From: Sphingomonas sp. CL5.1
GTDB taxonomy: Bacteria > Pseudomonadota > Alphaproteobacteria > Sphingomonadales > Sphingomonadaceae
DNA length: 64,000 nt
NCBI RefSeq assembly: GCF_013344685.1
Contig: NZ_CP050137.1
Span: 2,050,001-2,114,000, forward strand
Direction of reading: 5' to 3'
Numbering within the stretch: position 1 is the stretch's first letter; every line of letters begins with the position of its first letter. The notes under the pieces are model-generated. The model did no database searches. It was not told the DNA's origin and saw nothing but the letters and a program-made list of their open reading frames with translations. A program made the translations under genes and the position numbers. Of the stretch, positions 16,533 through 25,344 are shown in pieces.

Positions 16533-17705
16533 ATGGGTGGTGATGCGACGACTGACGTGATCGCGATCAATTATTCCGGCAAAAGTGAACATGCCCATGG
16601 CCCCTTGGAATCGGTCGAGAACCCTGAATCCCAGGCTGCGCTCAGGCAATTTTCGCTGGAGCGGATCATCGCGTATGGCGTGCATTATTCCGACGCGATG
16701 GAACTGCGCGGCAGGGTTTGGGCGGGCGAGGCATGGCGCGACGTCGCGACTGAACTGGCCGAAACATGCCTTAAGCCGGCCGAATCGGCGGTGGCTCCCG
16801 AAACCGACCAGACGCGCGCCAACCGGATATTCCGATCGTCAGCGCTTTGGCGAATGAGCCAGGCGATGATGTTGAGGGATTCAGACGAGCGCACCGAAAT
16901 CTATCGCCGCTCGGCTGAGCTCTATCAAGCCGCATCGGTTGTGGCGGGCGATCGGACGCGCATCATGATCGATACGTCGAACGGTCCCCTGGTTGGCTGG
17001 CTCCACAAGAGCGCGACGCCGACGGTCGTCGGCCGGGTGCTCGTGGTCGGCGGCTTCGAAGGGTGGGGCATGGACTGCGGCGAGGTCGGCGTCGCGCTCG
17101 CATCTCGGGGCATCGAAACGCTGGCGATCGACGGACCTGGGCAGGGCGAGAGCCGCATGATCCTCCATCATTACATGACGGCGGATTGGGAAAAATCCTA
17201 TGCTGCGGTCTTCGACTTCCTTGCTGGGCGCGGGCCGGAACCAATAGGTATCTTTGGCCTGAGCGTTGGCGGATCGGTGACAACCCATCTCGCGCGTCGC
17301 GAGGAGAGGATCGCGGCATGCGTCAACAATGGCGGGCCGGGGATTCCCTGGATGGTGCGCCATCGCCGGGGAGCGGCGGCGGCCAACAAAGGGGCGAGTT
17401 TCTTCCAGAAGGTAGCGGCGCAATGCGGTGATGTCACCGATGACGAAGCCGAGGCGGTGTGGCGCACCGTTGATCCGCGCGACAGCGCCCATCCGTTATT
17501 ACGGCCGTATCTCTTCGTTCACAGCGCTGTAGATCCGCTGGTCAGCAACAGGGACGCGCAAGACACGTTTGCGACCATCGAAGCGCAGGACAAGACCATG
17601 GCTGTGTTCTCGGACGGCCTCCACTGCGTCTACAATCACCCGGACGACAAGTTTAATCTCGTCGGCGACTGGTTTGTCTCACGCTTGCGGAAAGCCGGAA
17701 TCTAG
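16533..17705 (+). CDS. Alpha/beta hydrolase resembling 2,6-dihydroxypseudooxynicotine hydrolase / FrsA
   Basis: 390 residues. The start at 16533 has AAGGAGA 8 bases upstream. The N-terminal third is helical; the hydrolase fold follows, with the oxyanion region VVGGFEGWGMD, the nucleophile elbow GLSVGG (Ser), the acid in HSAVDPLVS and the histidine in DGLHCVYN. This two-part layout matches the C-C-bond hydrolases of the DHPON hydrolase group, which cleave beta-diketone-like intermediates in aromatic and heteroaromatic degradation. It is the first gene inside the IS3-bracketed block, with a palindromic operator in front. The actual substrate is unknown. Confidence 0.8.
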   Translation: MGGDATTDVIAINYSGKSEHAHGPLESVENPESQAALRQFSLERIIAYGVHYSDAMELRGRVWAGEAWRDVATELAETCLKPAESAVAPETDQTRANRIFRSSALWRMSQAMMLRDSDERTEIYRRSAELYQAASVVAGDRTRIMIDTSNGPLVGWLHKSATPTVVGRVLVVGGFEGWGMDCGEVGVALASRGIETLAIDGPGQGESRMILHHYMTADWEKSYAAVFDFLAGRGPEPIGIFGLSVGGSVTTHLARREERIAACVNNGGPGIPWMVRHRRGAAAANKGASFFQKVAAQCGDVTDDEAEAVWRTVDPRDSAHPLLRPYLFVHSAVDPLVSNRDAQDTFATIEAQDKTMAVFSDGLHCVYNHPDDKFNLVGDWFVSRLRKAGI

Positions 17706-17776
17706 CGAAATTCTGGCAACGGTGTGCCATGATCGGCTTGCCCGCGCGGCGCAGGTGGTGTGCCACCGCCTTCCGG

Positions 17777-18085
17777 ATGCAATGGAACGGGGACACGACT
17801 GTTTTTGCCCTTATCGGTTTCGACAAGCCGGACAGCGTCCCTTTGCGGATGGCGACATGGGAAGCACATTTAGCCTTTGTACGCAGCCGGAGGTCGGAAG
17901 TGAAATTCGCGGCCCCGTTTCTCAACGATGCGGGCGAGATGATTGGAACCTTGCTGCTTGTGGACCTCGCCGATCGACTGGCGGCTGAAGCATTCCAAGC
18001 GGAGGATCCCTACACGCGGGCTGACCTCTTCGAAAGGCGTGAGATGAAGATTTGCCCGCCCAATTACGAGTTCGTCGATTTGTAG
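17777..18085 (+). CDS. YciI-family protein
   Basis: 102 residues from ATG 17777; an upstream ATG at 17729 gives 118 residues, and neither has a strong ribosome site. The sequence FALIGFDKPDSVPLRMATWE AHLAFV matches the YciI fold, with the conserved Asp and His of the small-ferredoxin-like dimer. YciI proteins occur beside ring-cleavage and dehalogenation genes, sometimes as lactonase or hydratase-like accessory enzymes. It follows the alpha/beta hydrolase in the same direction and is probably cotranscribed. Role uncertain. Confidence 0.7.
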   Translation: MQWNGDTTVFALIGFDKPDSVPLRMATWEAHLAFVRSRRSEVKFAAPFLNDAGEMIGTLLLVDLADRLAAEAFQAEDPYTRADLFERREMKICPPNYEFVDL

Positions 18086-18130
18086 TCAGCCTGTCGATGG
18101 GTGCTCCCGCTGGGTCGCCCATCACCAGCG

Positions 18131-18847
18131 TCAGGCGATCGTGCCGCCGCCGTCCACGCGGATCGTCGTCCCGGTCACGAAACCGTTGATCGCGGTGAAT
18201 AGGATCGCGGCGGCGATGTCATCGGGCTGTCCGACCCGTCCGACGGGCAGACGATTTGCCGTGGCGGCGAACAGCGCGCCGCGCTTTTCCTCGGGCAGGC
18301 CCGACCACAGCGGCGTGTCGACCGTGCCGGGGGAGATTGCACTCACCCGGATCGGCGCCATCTCAAGCGCGAGTCCGCGGACGAGTCCCTCCAGCGCAGC
18401 ATTGATCGCGCCCAATAGCACGGACGCGGCATTCGGCCGCACGCCGAGGACCCCGGACACCAGCGTGAGCGATCCCGACGGCTCAATCCTGGCCGCGCGC
18501 GCAATTCGATAAGCGCCCCAGAATTTGCTCTCCATCGCCGCCTTAGCGTCGTCGAGAGGCAAATGCGCGACGGAGCCAACCTCGGTCTGCGAGGCCGAGA
18601 CGATGACGTGGTGAAACGGCTGCGCGTCCGAAAAAACGGCTTCTACGGCGGCATTGTCGCGCGTGTCGAGTGCAATGGGCGTTGCTCCGAGCTTGGCCGC
18701 GGCGCAATCAAGACGCTCGCTTTGGCGTGCGGCGACGAAAACGGCGGCGTTGGCCCGAGCGAAGAGGTGGGCGGTGGCCTTGCCGATGCCGCTGCTCCCG
18801 CCCACCACCAATACGCGTTTGCCCGTGAGATCGATGTCGTAGCTCAT
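18131..18847 (-). CDS. Divergent short-chain dehydrogenase/reductase
   Basis: 238 residues. The Rossmann motif VVGGSSGIGKA is near residue 14 and a late NAG-equivalent reads VSASQTE. The usual Tyr-x3-Lys is absent: the aligned segment VLLGAINAALEGL has Leu and Asn at those positions. The C-terminus VDGGGTIA is normal. This subgroup of SDRs without the catalytic pair is widespread in proteobacteria and its activity is poorly defined. It lies convergent to the YciI gene and 61 bases upstream of (3' side) the MFS gene in the same direction. Confidence 0.8.
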   Translation of the reverse strand: MSYDIDLTGKRVLVVGGSSGIGKATAHLFARANAAVFVAARQSERLDCAAAKLGATPIALDTRDNAAVEAVFSDAQPFHHVIVSASQTEVGSVAHLPLDDAKAAMESKFWGAYRIARAARIEPSGSLTLVSGVLGVRPNAASVLLGAINAALEGLVRGLALEMAPIRVSAISPGTVDTPLWSGLPEEKRGALFAATANRLPVGRVGQPDDIAAAILFTAINGFVTGTTIRVDGGGTIA

Positions 18848-18908
18848 TGTCCGCCTCCGTCATTGGTGTGCCAATTCGATAATCATCGGGGAGGTTACCG
18901 GCCGTGCC

Positions 18909-20324
18909 TCAGCGCCTTGCATTTTTGGCGCGAACGTCATTGCCCGCGTCGCCCGATAGGCGCAGCGTCAGCATGACGCCGCAGAGCGCGAGAAATGCCG
19001 AGAACAGGAAGGCGGCGACGAAATCGGACCGGTCGAGCGTCGGGACCGACCCGGCGGCATTCGCCAGCGATAAGCTCAGGGCGGCGAGACCGACCCCGAC
19101 CGCAAGCGAGACTTGCTGCATCATGCTGGCAAAGGTGGATGCCGAGGCGGTCAGCGTCTGTGGCACGTCGGAAAAGCTGAGCGTGTTCGCCGCCGTGAAG
19201 AACAAGGATCGGGATGCGCCGGCGATCAGCAAAAGGAAGCAGCTGGGCACCGTGAGATGATGCCAGTCGAACAACGGCAGCGCGGCTGTCGACAGGGCGA
19301 CGACCGCTCCGCTGCCGATCATCGCCGCGCGGAAGCCAAGCTGACGGATAACCGGCGTGGTGGCCGTCTTCATCGAGAGATTTCCGAGGAAGTAAAAAAG
19401 CATGACCATGCCTGCGTCGATCGGGCTCATTCCCCACACGATCTGGACGAGGAGCGGCAAGAGATAAGGGGTGACGGCGATCGCGATCTTGATGAGATTC
19501 GCGCCGCCAAACGTGGAAAAGGCGAATGTTCCGATACTAAGGATCGCCGGGTCGATCAGCGGAGCCGGGGTGCGACGCAGCCATAATAGTGCGCCCCAGC
19601 CCAGCATGATGCCGGCGGAAAGGAGCGTGCCACCGACCAGGACGCCGCGCGCCTCTGTGTTGGTGAGCCAGTCCAGGCCATACATCGCCAATCCGAGCGA
19701 TGACGAGATGAGCAGCGCACCACGGATGTCGAGTTGTGTTCGCGCGTCCGCCTCGCCTCGCGGCACGACGGCCATGATGAGCAGCATGCACGTCAGTCCG
19801 AGCGGCACGTTGACGAAGAAATTGAGTCGCCAGCCGACCCAGGAGGTGATCGCGCCACCCAGCCACGGCCCTGCGACCGGCGCGAGTAACGCAGGCCAGG
19901 TCAACATCGAGATGGCGCGTAGCAAGTCGGGCTTGGTGGTGTTCTTCAGGACGGCAATGCGTCCAACCGGCGTCAGCAAGGCGGCGCCCGCGCCCTGGAT
20001 GATGCGCGCGACCACGAATTGCGGCAATGACCGCGCAAGTCCGCACAGGACAGAGGCGACCGTGAAGACGATCATCGCGGAGATGAGCGTCTTGCGAACG
20101 CCAAACCGCTGGGCGAACCAGCCGCTCAGCGGCATAAGCGCAGCCGCTGAGATGAAGTAGCTGGTAATGCCGGCGTTGATGTCGACCGCGCTAGCCCGGA
20201 ACGATCCGGCAACCTGCGGGAGCGACGTGTTGAGGATCGACCCATCCAGGTTCTGGATGAAGAAGATCGCGGCGACGACGAGCGGAAGATGATCGGAATG
20301 TTTGATCAGGCCAATTCCGGGCAC
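18909..20324 (-). CDS. MFS transporter, DHA2 (EmrB/QacA) type
   Basis: 471 residues with 12-14 predicted membrane helices. DGSILNTSLPQVAGSF in helix 1 and the GWFAQRFGVRKT loop are hallmarks of the DHA2 drug:H+ antiporters; RIIQGAGAALLTPVGRIAVL is motif C-like. It probably exports a toxic substrate or intermediate of the island pathway, or an unrelated drug. The gene is read away from the GntR regulator; the 365-bp gap holds TTGGTTGACCAA (20466-20477). Confidence 0.85.
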   Translation of the reverse strand: MPGIGLIKHSDHLPLVVAAIFFIQNLDGSILNTSLPQVAGSFRASAVDINAGITSYFISAAALMPLSGWFAQRFGVRKTLISAMIVFTVASVLCGLARSLPQFVVARIIQGAGAALLTPVGRIAVLKNTTKPDLLRAISMLTWPALLAPVAGPWLGGAITSWVGWRLNFFVNVPLGLTCMLLIMAVVPRGEADARTQLDIRGALLISSSLGLAMYGLDWLTNTEARGVLVGGTLLSAGIMLGWGALLWLRRTPAPLIDPAILSIGTFAFSTFGGANLIKIAIAVTPYLLPLLVQIVWGMSPIDAGMVMLFYFLGNLSMKTATTPVIRQLGFRAAMIGSGAVVALSTAALPLFDWHHLTVPSCFLLLIAGASRSLFFTAANTLSFSDVPQTLTASASTFASMMQQVSLAVGVGLAALSLSLANAAGSVPTLDRSDFVAAFLFSAFLALCGVMLTLRLSGDAGNDVRAKNARR

Positions 20325-20445
20325 GGTCGGTCTCTTTCCAGGCCGGGCCGAGCATTGCGTTTACTCCTGCGCGCCGTGGAGCGCCGGCGCTTGACCGGTC
20401 GGAATCCTCGGTGGGCGCGCGCTGAAACGCAATGCAACCCGATTG

Positions 20446-20479
20446 ATTGGTTAGAATCGGTTACGTTGGTTGACCAATA
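20446..20479. promoter_or_regulatory. Cluster of TTGGTT/ACCAA half-sites upstream of the MFS gene
   Basis: The stretch contains ATTGGTTAG, ATCGGTTACG and TTGGTTGACCAATA. The last is an imperfect dyad with the same half-sites as the island palindrome. The rest of 20325-20690 shows no gene and no other clear signal to me. Confidence 0.45.
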
Positions 20480-20690
20480 GTCATTCGGCTCTGCTGCGCA
20501 AGGGCGCGCGCCGCTCCGGCGGGCTTAATATCTTCGGGGTGCTCGTTGCGAGGCGGGCGACCGGTATCATGGCTGTGCGGGCTGTTGGGCGGACATTAAA
20601 CCAAGGCGTGATTTACCTGAAAGGCCCCAGGCTAGGCACTTTTCCTTTGCAGCCAGCTAATTTATGGTCGCGTAACCATTGGAGGCCATT

Positions 20691-21404
20691 TTGACCGATC
20701 GTAACGCTAAAGTGGCGAATGCCTATCTTCTCTCGACGTTGCGGACGTGGCTGAGATCTGCAAACCTCGGACCCAGCCTGAAATTGCCGCCCGAACGCGA
20801 TCTCGCCGCGCAATTCTGCGTCAGCCGGGCGGAAGTGCGCAAGGCGCTATCGGTTCTTGAGGCGGATGGTCAGATCAACCGTCATGTCGGTCGCGGCACG
20901 TTTTTGGCGCGCAACCCGCCCGAACCGCAACCGAGTGAAGAGGATATCGTCGCCAGGACTAGTCCGCTCGCCGCGATGCAGGCGCGCTTCATCATCGAGC
21001 CGGAACTGGCCGGGCTGGCTGCTCTCAGCGCGTCGCCCGCGCAGCTCTCCGCGTTGAAGGACCTGTGCCAAAGCATGCGTTCCGCTGACTCGTGGGAAGA
21101 ATATGCCGAACTCGATTGGCAATTCCACAACCTCATTGCAGAGGCGACCGGGAACGTCTTGCTGATCGAATTCCAGCGCTTGCTGAATGGCGTGCGGCGC
21201 TATGTGCTCTGGGGAAATCTGATGAAAGACGAGCATGGCCCCAAGCGGGACTATCACTCGTTCGCGGAGCACGAGCGAATCGTCGACGCGATTGCGACGC
21301 GCAATCCGAAGGCGGCGATCATGGCGATGCGCAACCATCTCGGTGGCACGCGATCGCAGATGATGAATGCCAGCCTGGGCTTCGGGCAACTCGAATCGGC
21401 CTGA
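20691..21404 (+). CDS. FadR-type (FCD) GntR transcriptional regulator
   Basis: 237 residues from a TTG start with GGAGG 5 bases upstream. The N-terminal winged helix has LKLPPERDLAAQFCVSRAEV, RKALSVLEADGQINRHVGRG and TFLARN, the GntR pattern. The C-terminal FCD domain has the metal/ligand residues in LDWQFHNLIAEATGN and EHERIVDAI. FCD regulators bind organic acids. Its expected palindromic operator form (TGACCAAATTGGTCA-like) occurs in front of most neighbouring units, so it is the likely regulator of the whole catabolic block; this is inference. Confidence 0.9.
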   Translation: MTDRNAKVANAYLLSTLRTWLRSANLGPSLKLPPERDLAAQFCVSRAEVRKALSVLEADGQINRHVGRGTFLARNPPEPQPSEEDIVARTSPLAAMQARFIIEPELAGLAALSASPAQLSALKDLCQSMRSADSWEEYAELDWQFHNLIAEATGNVLLIEFQRLLNGVRRYVLWGNLMKDEHGPKRDYHSFAEHERIVDAIATRNPKAAIMAMRNHLGGTRSQMMNASLGFGQLESA

Positions 21405-21484
21405 CCAGCCTAGTTATGCGCGCAGTCGAATGCCCGATGATCATGGTTGCGGATTGGATTGCGGCTGTCACGTCTGCACCATGT

Positions 21485-21499
21485 TGACCAATTTGGTCA
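21485..21499. promoter_or_regulatory. TGACCAATTTGGTCA palindrome, putative GntR operator
   Basis: This is a perfect 15-bp palindrome about the central T, 52 bases before the MFS gene start at 21551 and 80 bases after the regulator gene. It is the best copy of the island motif. Confidence 0.7.
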
Positions 21500-21550
21500 T
21501 GATACGTAGCATGGTCTCGTACTTGGCAAAGAAGCCGAGCGAGGAGAGGT

Positions 21551-22906
21551 ATGGACGCGCTATCAATCAGTGCCGATGCGGGGCTCACCGGCGAGGCAAC
21601 CTATCCTCCACCGCGCCGCGCCTGGATGGCGTGTTCGATTCTCGCGTTAGGCAGCATTCTCGCATTCATGGATCGGGGTATCCTCAGCCTGTTCGTGGTG
21701 CCGATCCAGCGCGACCTTCATCTCAGCGATACTGAAATCGGCGCGCTGATCGGCATGGCCTTCGGGGTTTTCAACGCAATCTTCGGCTTGCCGATCGGTC
21801 GGCTGGTCGATGTCGGGAACCGCAAGGTGATCGCGGCCGCCGGCGTGTTCGCCTGGAGCGCTGCCAATGCCGCGTGCGGGCTTGCGGGCAATTTCGCGCA
21901 GATGTTCGTCGCAAGGACTGCCGTGGGGGCCGGGGAGGGGGCGCTGAGCCCGGCATCCGTGTCGCTACTGGCGGACTATTTCCCGCCTGGCCGTCGGGGG
22001 CTGCCGATGGGGGTGTTCTACAGCGGCATGCATATCGGCGGCGGCGGCGTCTTGCTGTTAGGTGGGTTGATCTGGCTGTCGTTCGGCGACCGGATGATCG
22101 ATCTTCCTCTGCTTGGCGCGCTTCATTCCTGGCAGGTGATCATTCTCTGCTTTGCCGGCCTCGGTCTGATCGTTGCCCCGCTGACGCTTGCCATTCCCGA
22201 ACCTCCGCGAATCGCGACCCATCGGGCGGACCAGGCAGGCGGGAGCAGTTTCCGCGAGACGCTGCGGTTCTATGACGAGCATCGTGGCGCACTCGTGGGG
22301 CATAATGTCGGCTTCGTTTTCAGCAATTTCGCGCTCCATGCCGGGGCAGCGTGGCTGCCGGCGATCCTGATGCGGAGCCAGGGATGGACCCTTACCCAGA
22401 CCGGCTCGATCTACGGTACGATCCTTCTGGTTGTTTCTCCTGTCGGCGCCATATCGGGTGGCCTGCTCGGCGATCGTCTGGTCAAGGCTGGTCATAGGGA
22501 TGGCCGGCTGATCGCCGCGGTGGTTGCCGCCTGCGGGCTGGGTCTTGCAGGCCTGTGCATCGGCTTCGCTCATAGCCCATGGCTGGTGGTGGCCGGGCTT
22601 CTCGTCTTCACCTTTTTCAGTTCTTTCAATTTGCCGCTGGGTCCTGGCGCGCTTCAGGATGGGTTGCCGAACAAGATGCGGGGCCAGGGCATCGCGCTGT
22701 ACATTTTCTGTATTAACATCATCGCCGGCGGGATCGCAGCGGTCATGGTTGGCGCGATGACGCAATATGTATTCAAGGATCCGACGCGCACCAGCGAGGC
22801 GTTTGCGCTCATCGCGGTGGTGGTCTGCACCGTTGCGGCGATCGTGCTCAATCTCGCACGACCGCCATTCCGGACGCTGGTCGCGACCCAAATCCGTCCC
22901 AACTGA
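21551..22906 (+). CDS. MFS transporter (spinster/organic anion-like)
   Basis: 451 residues, start after GAGGAGAGGT, about 12 helices. FMDRGILSLFVVPIQRDL in helix 1, GRLVDVGNRKV in loop 2-3 and ARTAVGAGEGALSPASVSLL are typical of the Sphingomonad spinster-like/aromatic acid transporter group. It probably takes up the growth substrate across the inner membrane, working with the TonB receptor encoded next. The gene is preceded by the perfect GntR-type palindrome. Confidence 0.87.
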   Translation: MDALSISADAGLTGEATYPPPRRAWMACSILALGSILAFMDRGILSLFVVPIQRDLHLSDTEIGALIGMAFGVFNAIFGLPIGRLVDVGNRKVIAAAGVFAWSAANAACGLAGNFAQMFVARTAVGAGEGALSPASVSLLADYFPPGRRGLPMGVFYSGMHIGGGGVLLLGGLIWLSFGDRMIDLPLLGALHSWQVIILCFAGLGLIVAPLTLAIPEPPRIATHRADQAGGSSFRETLRFYDEHRGALVGHNVGFVFSNFALHAGAAWLPAILMRSQGWTLTQTGSIYGTILLVVSPVGAISGGLLGDRLVKAGHRDGRLIAAVVAACGLGLAGLCIGFAHSPWLVVAGLLVFTFFSSFNLPLGPGALQDGLPNKMRGQGIALYIFCINIIAGGIAAVMVGAMTQYVFKDPTRTSEAFALIAVVVCTVAAIVLNLARPPFRTLVATQIRPN

Positions 22907-23033
22907 GCCATCATGAGATAGCCATTCCCGTTTAGGCGAAGGGAAGGCTCGTGGCCGCTTTGCGAGCCCTGCCGCGGCGTCGGCGCGGAGTGTGTGACCA
23001 TGCAACCATATAGGTCTTGCGCACTCTCCTATG

Positions 23034-23057
23034 ATTGGTTACACCAATTCAACCAAT
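23034..23057. promoter_or_regulatory. TTGGTTACACCAA plus extra half-site, putative GntR operator
   Basis: The sequence GATTGGTTACACCAATTCAA followed by CCAATA combines a TTGGT-N3-ACCAA dyad with a further ACCAA. It lies 54 bases before the TonB receptor start. Confidence 0.5.
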
Positions 23058-23110
23058 ATAGTCTTCCTCGAAAGGAAGCGATTGCCGGATGGCCTTTTTG
23101 GGAGGGATGA

Positions 23111-25240
23111 ATGAGAGGCGAAATCAGACTGACGATTCGTGCGGCTATGCTTGTGGCGCTATCGACTACGGCATTATCGGCCGCCCACGCACAAATCACG
23201 TCGGCGCCTGGGGCCGATGTGCCTCCGCTCGCCGCCATTGGCGATAGCCAGAATAGTGGCGATATCGTCGTTACCGCGCTACGGTCCACCGATCGTCTGC
23301 AGACCGCTCCGGCGGCGATCTCGGTGGTGACGGCGGATACGGCGAAAGCCGCGGGTGTCGCCAGTCTCGCCGACGTCAGCAAGGTCGTCCCGGCCCTTCG
23401 CTTCGAAACCGGCATTCGACCCGGCGTGCCGACGATCGCGATCCGCGGCATCGCGGCAATTCAACAGGGCGAAGCTCCTGTCTCGATCCTGATCGACGGC
23501 GTGCAGGTGCCGTTCCTCTCGATCGCGAATATGGACTTGCTCGACATCACCGATGTCGAATTGCTCAAGGGGCCGCAGGGCGCGTTGTATGGTCGCGGCG
23601 CGATCGCCGGTGCGCTCGTCATCAATACGCGCCAGCCCGACAATGATTTTCGCGCCAGCGGGCGCTTCACCGCACAGGAAGGCGCGGACTATAAGGGCAT
23701 CCTGACCGTTTCAGGGCCGCTGATCGAGGACAGACTCTACGCCAAGATCACCGGATCGTATCAGAACCGGCGCGGCTTGCTCTATAACAGCACACGTCAC
23801 GACTACAGCGATTTCGTCGATTCCGGTACGCTCGATGGGGAAATCGTCTATCAACCGACACCCAGCACTCGGCTTGCATTGTCGGCCATGTACACTCGTG
23901 GGACGGTCGGCAGCAATTATCTGGAGTTGACGACCATTGCCGGGCTGACCGACTTTTCAACTTCGCTCAAGCAGAATTTCTGGAATCGCGACCTCAGGAG
24001 GCTGTTCCGCACCTCGCTCACGCTCGATCAGGATACGCCGATCGGCACGCTGACGGTGATCGGGCAATATGCGCGCGCAAGGGACTATGTCATCACCGAC
24101 ATCGATTACACCCAGGCCGCCGGGCGTTATAATTACAATCCCGAACTCGATGACGCAAAGAGCATCGATGCAAGGCTGACCTCAAAGCCGGGCAGTCGCT
24201 TCCAGTGGATGTTCGGTGCGGCGTATCAGGACCGCTATACCGAGAACAACATCAATCTTCTCGCTGATCCGGCGGCGACGACGCCGCAGATCACGGGGAT
24301 CACCTACCAGACCGATACCAGCAAATCCTACGGCGTTTACGGTCGTGCGTCCTACGACATCGGCGCGGGCTTCACGGTGATCGGCGCGCTCCGTTACGAT
24401 CGCGACAAGAAATACGACGTCTTGACGAACGTGCCTGGAACCGGCCTGACCTCCCCCTTCACCGCCTGGCAGCCATCGGCGACCTTGAAGTGGCAGGCGC
24501 AAAAGGATCTGATGTTCTACGCCACCTTCGGCCAGGGTTTCCGCAGCGGCGGCTTCAATGCAGCGTCGGTTCCGTTCGACCTAGTCGGTGCGCAGCGGGT
24601 TTACCCGAAGGAGATTTCGCGGAACTACGAGGCCGGGTTCAAGGCACAGTTCGCCGATCATCGCATCACGCTTAATGCGGACGTCTATCGCACCGACTAT
24701 GACAATGCGCAGTTCCAGCGCACGATCATCGGCGCCACGTCGTTCCGCTTCATCACGTCGATCCGCAAGGCGCACGTCAATGGCATCGAAGCAGATCTCA
24801 CGATCAAGCCTGTCGATGACGTGACGCTCGGCGGAAGCTATTCGCTGAGCGCGTCGCGCATCGACGATTTCAACGGGACGTCGCTCTACGTCGGCAATCC
24901 GATGCCGAACGCGTTCCATGATAACGAAACGGCCTATTTCAGCTACGCCCCGCGCTTCGATGACACCTACCATGGGCTGTTGCGGTTCGACATGAACCGT
25001 CGGGGCTATATCTCGTATAATCTTTCAAACAACGTGAACTTCCAGCCGGCAACGACCTTCAACGCGCGTCTCGGCATCGAGTCCGAGCGATGGTCGGTGG
25101 ACGTTTTCTGGAACAACATTACCAACAAGCGCTATCCGGAATTCGTGTTCCCCGACTTCATGGGAACGATCCAGGGGCGTTTGGCCAACCAGCCCTCTCG
25201 TGCCGGCATCGAGCTGAATTTCAACTTCGGGGCAAGATAA
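23111..25240 (+). CDS. TonB-dependent outer-membrane receptor (catabolic island)
   Basis: 709 residues, start after GGGAGGGATGA. The signal peptide ends at AAHAQ. The TonB-box-like SGDIVVTALRS is near residue 49. Plug motifs are IAIRGIAAIQQGE, ILIDGVQVP and VELLKGPQGALYGRGAIAGA. The barrel ends in GIELNFNFGAR; a terminal aromatic lies 3 residues inside, a slightly unusual end. It probably imports the compound degraded by this block, since it sits with its own operator between the MFS importer and the enzyme genes. Ligand unknown. Confidence 0.9.
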   Translation: MRGEIRLTIRAAMLVALSTTALSAAHAQITSAPGADVPPLAAIGDSQNSGDIVVTALRSTDRLQTAPAAISVVTADTAKAAGVASLADVSKVVPALRFETGIRPGVPTIAIRGIAAIQQGEAPVSILIDGVQVPFLSIANMDLLDITDVELLKGPQGALYGRGAIAGALVINTRQPDNDFRASGRFTAQEGADYKGILTVSGPLIEDRLYAKITGSYQNRRGLLYNSTRHDYSDFVDSGTLDGEIVYQPTPSTRLALSAMYTRGTVGSNYLELTTIAGLTDFSTSLKQNFWNRDLRRLFRTSLTLDQDTPIGTLTVIGQYARARDYVITDIDYTQAAGRYNYNPELDDAKSIDARLTSKPGSRFQWMFGAAYQDRYTENNINLLADPAATTPQITGITYQTDTSKSYGVYGRASYDIGAGFTVIGALRYDRDKKYDVLTNVPGTGLTSPFTAWQPSATLKWQAQKDLMFYATFGQGFRSGGFNAASVPFDLVGAQRVYPKEISRNYEAGFKAQFADHRITLNADVYRTDYDNAQFQRTIIGATSFRFITSIRKAHVNGIEADLTIKPVDDVTLGGSYSLSASRIDDFNGTSLYVGNPMPNAFHDNETAYFSYAPRFDDTYHGLLRFDMNRRGYISYNLSNNVNFQPATTFNARLGIESERWSVDVFWNNITNKRYPEFVFPDFMGTIQGRLANQPSRAGIELNFNFGAR

Positions 25241-25344
25241 CCCCATCCCCACCTGGCTTCGTCATGGATATGACTGACGTCGTATCCCTGGCGGAGCCAA
25301 TTTCGTTCTGACGGATACTCGCCACGGTGTATCCCGCCGTTCGA

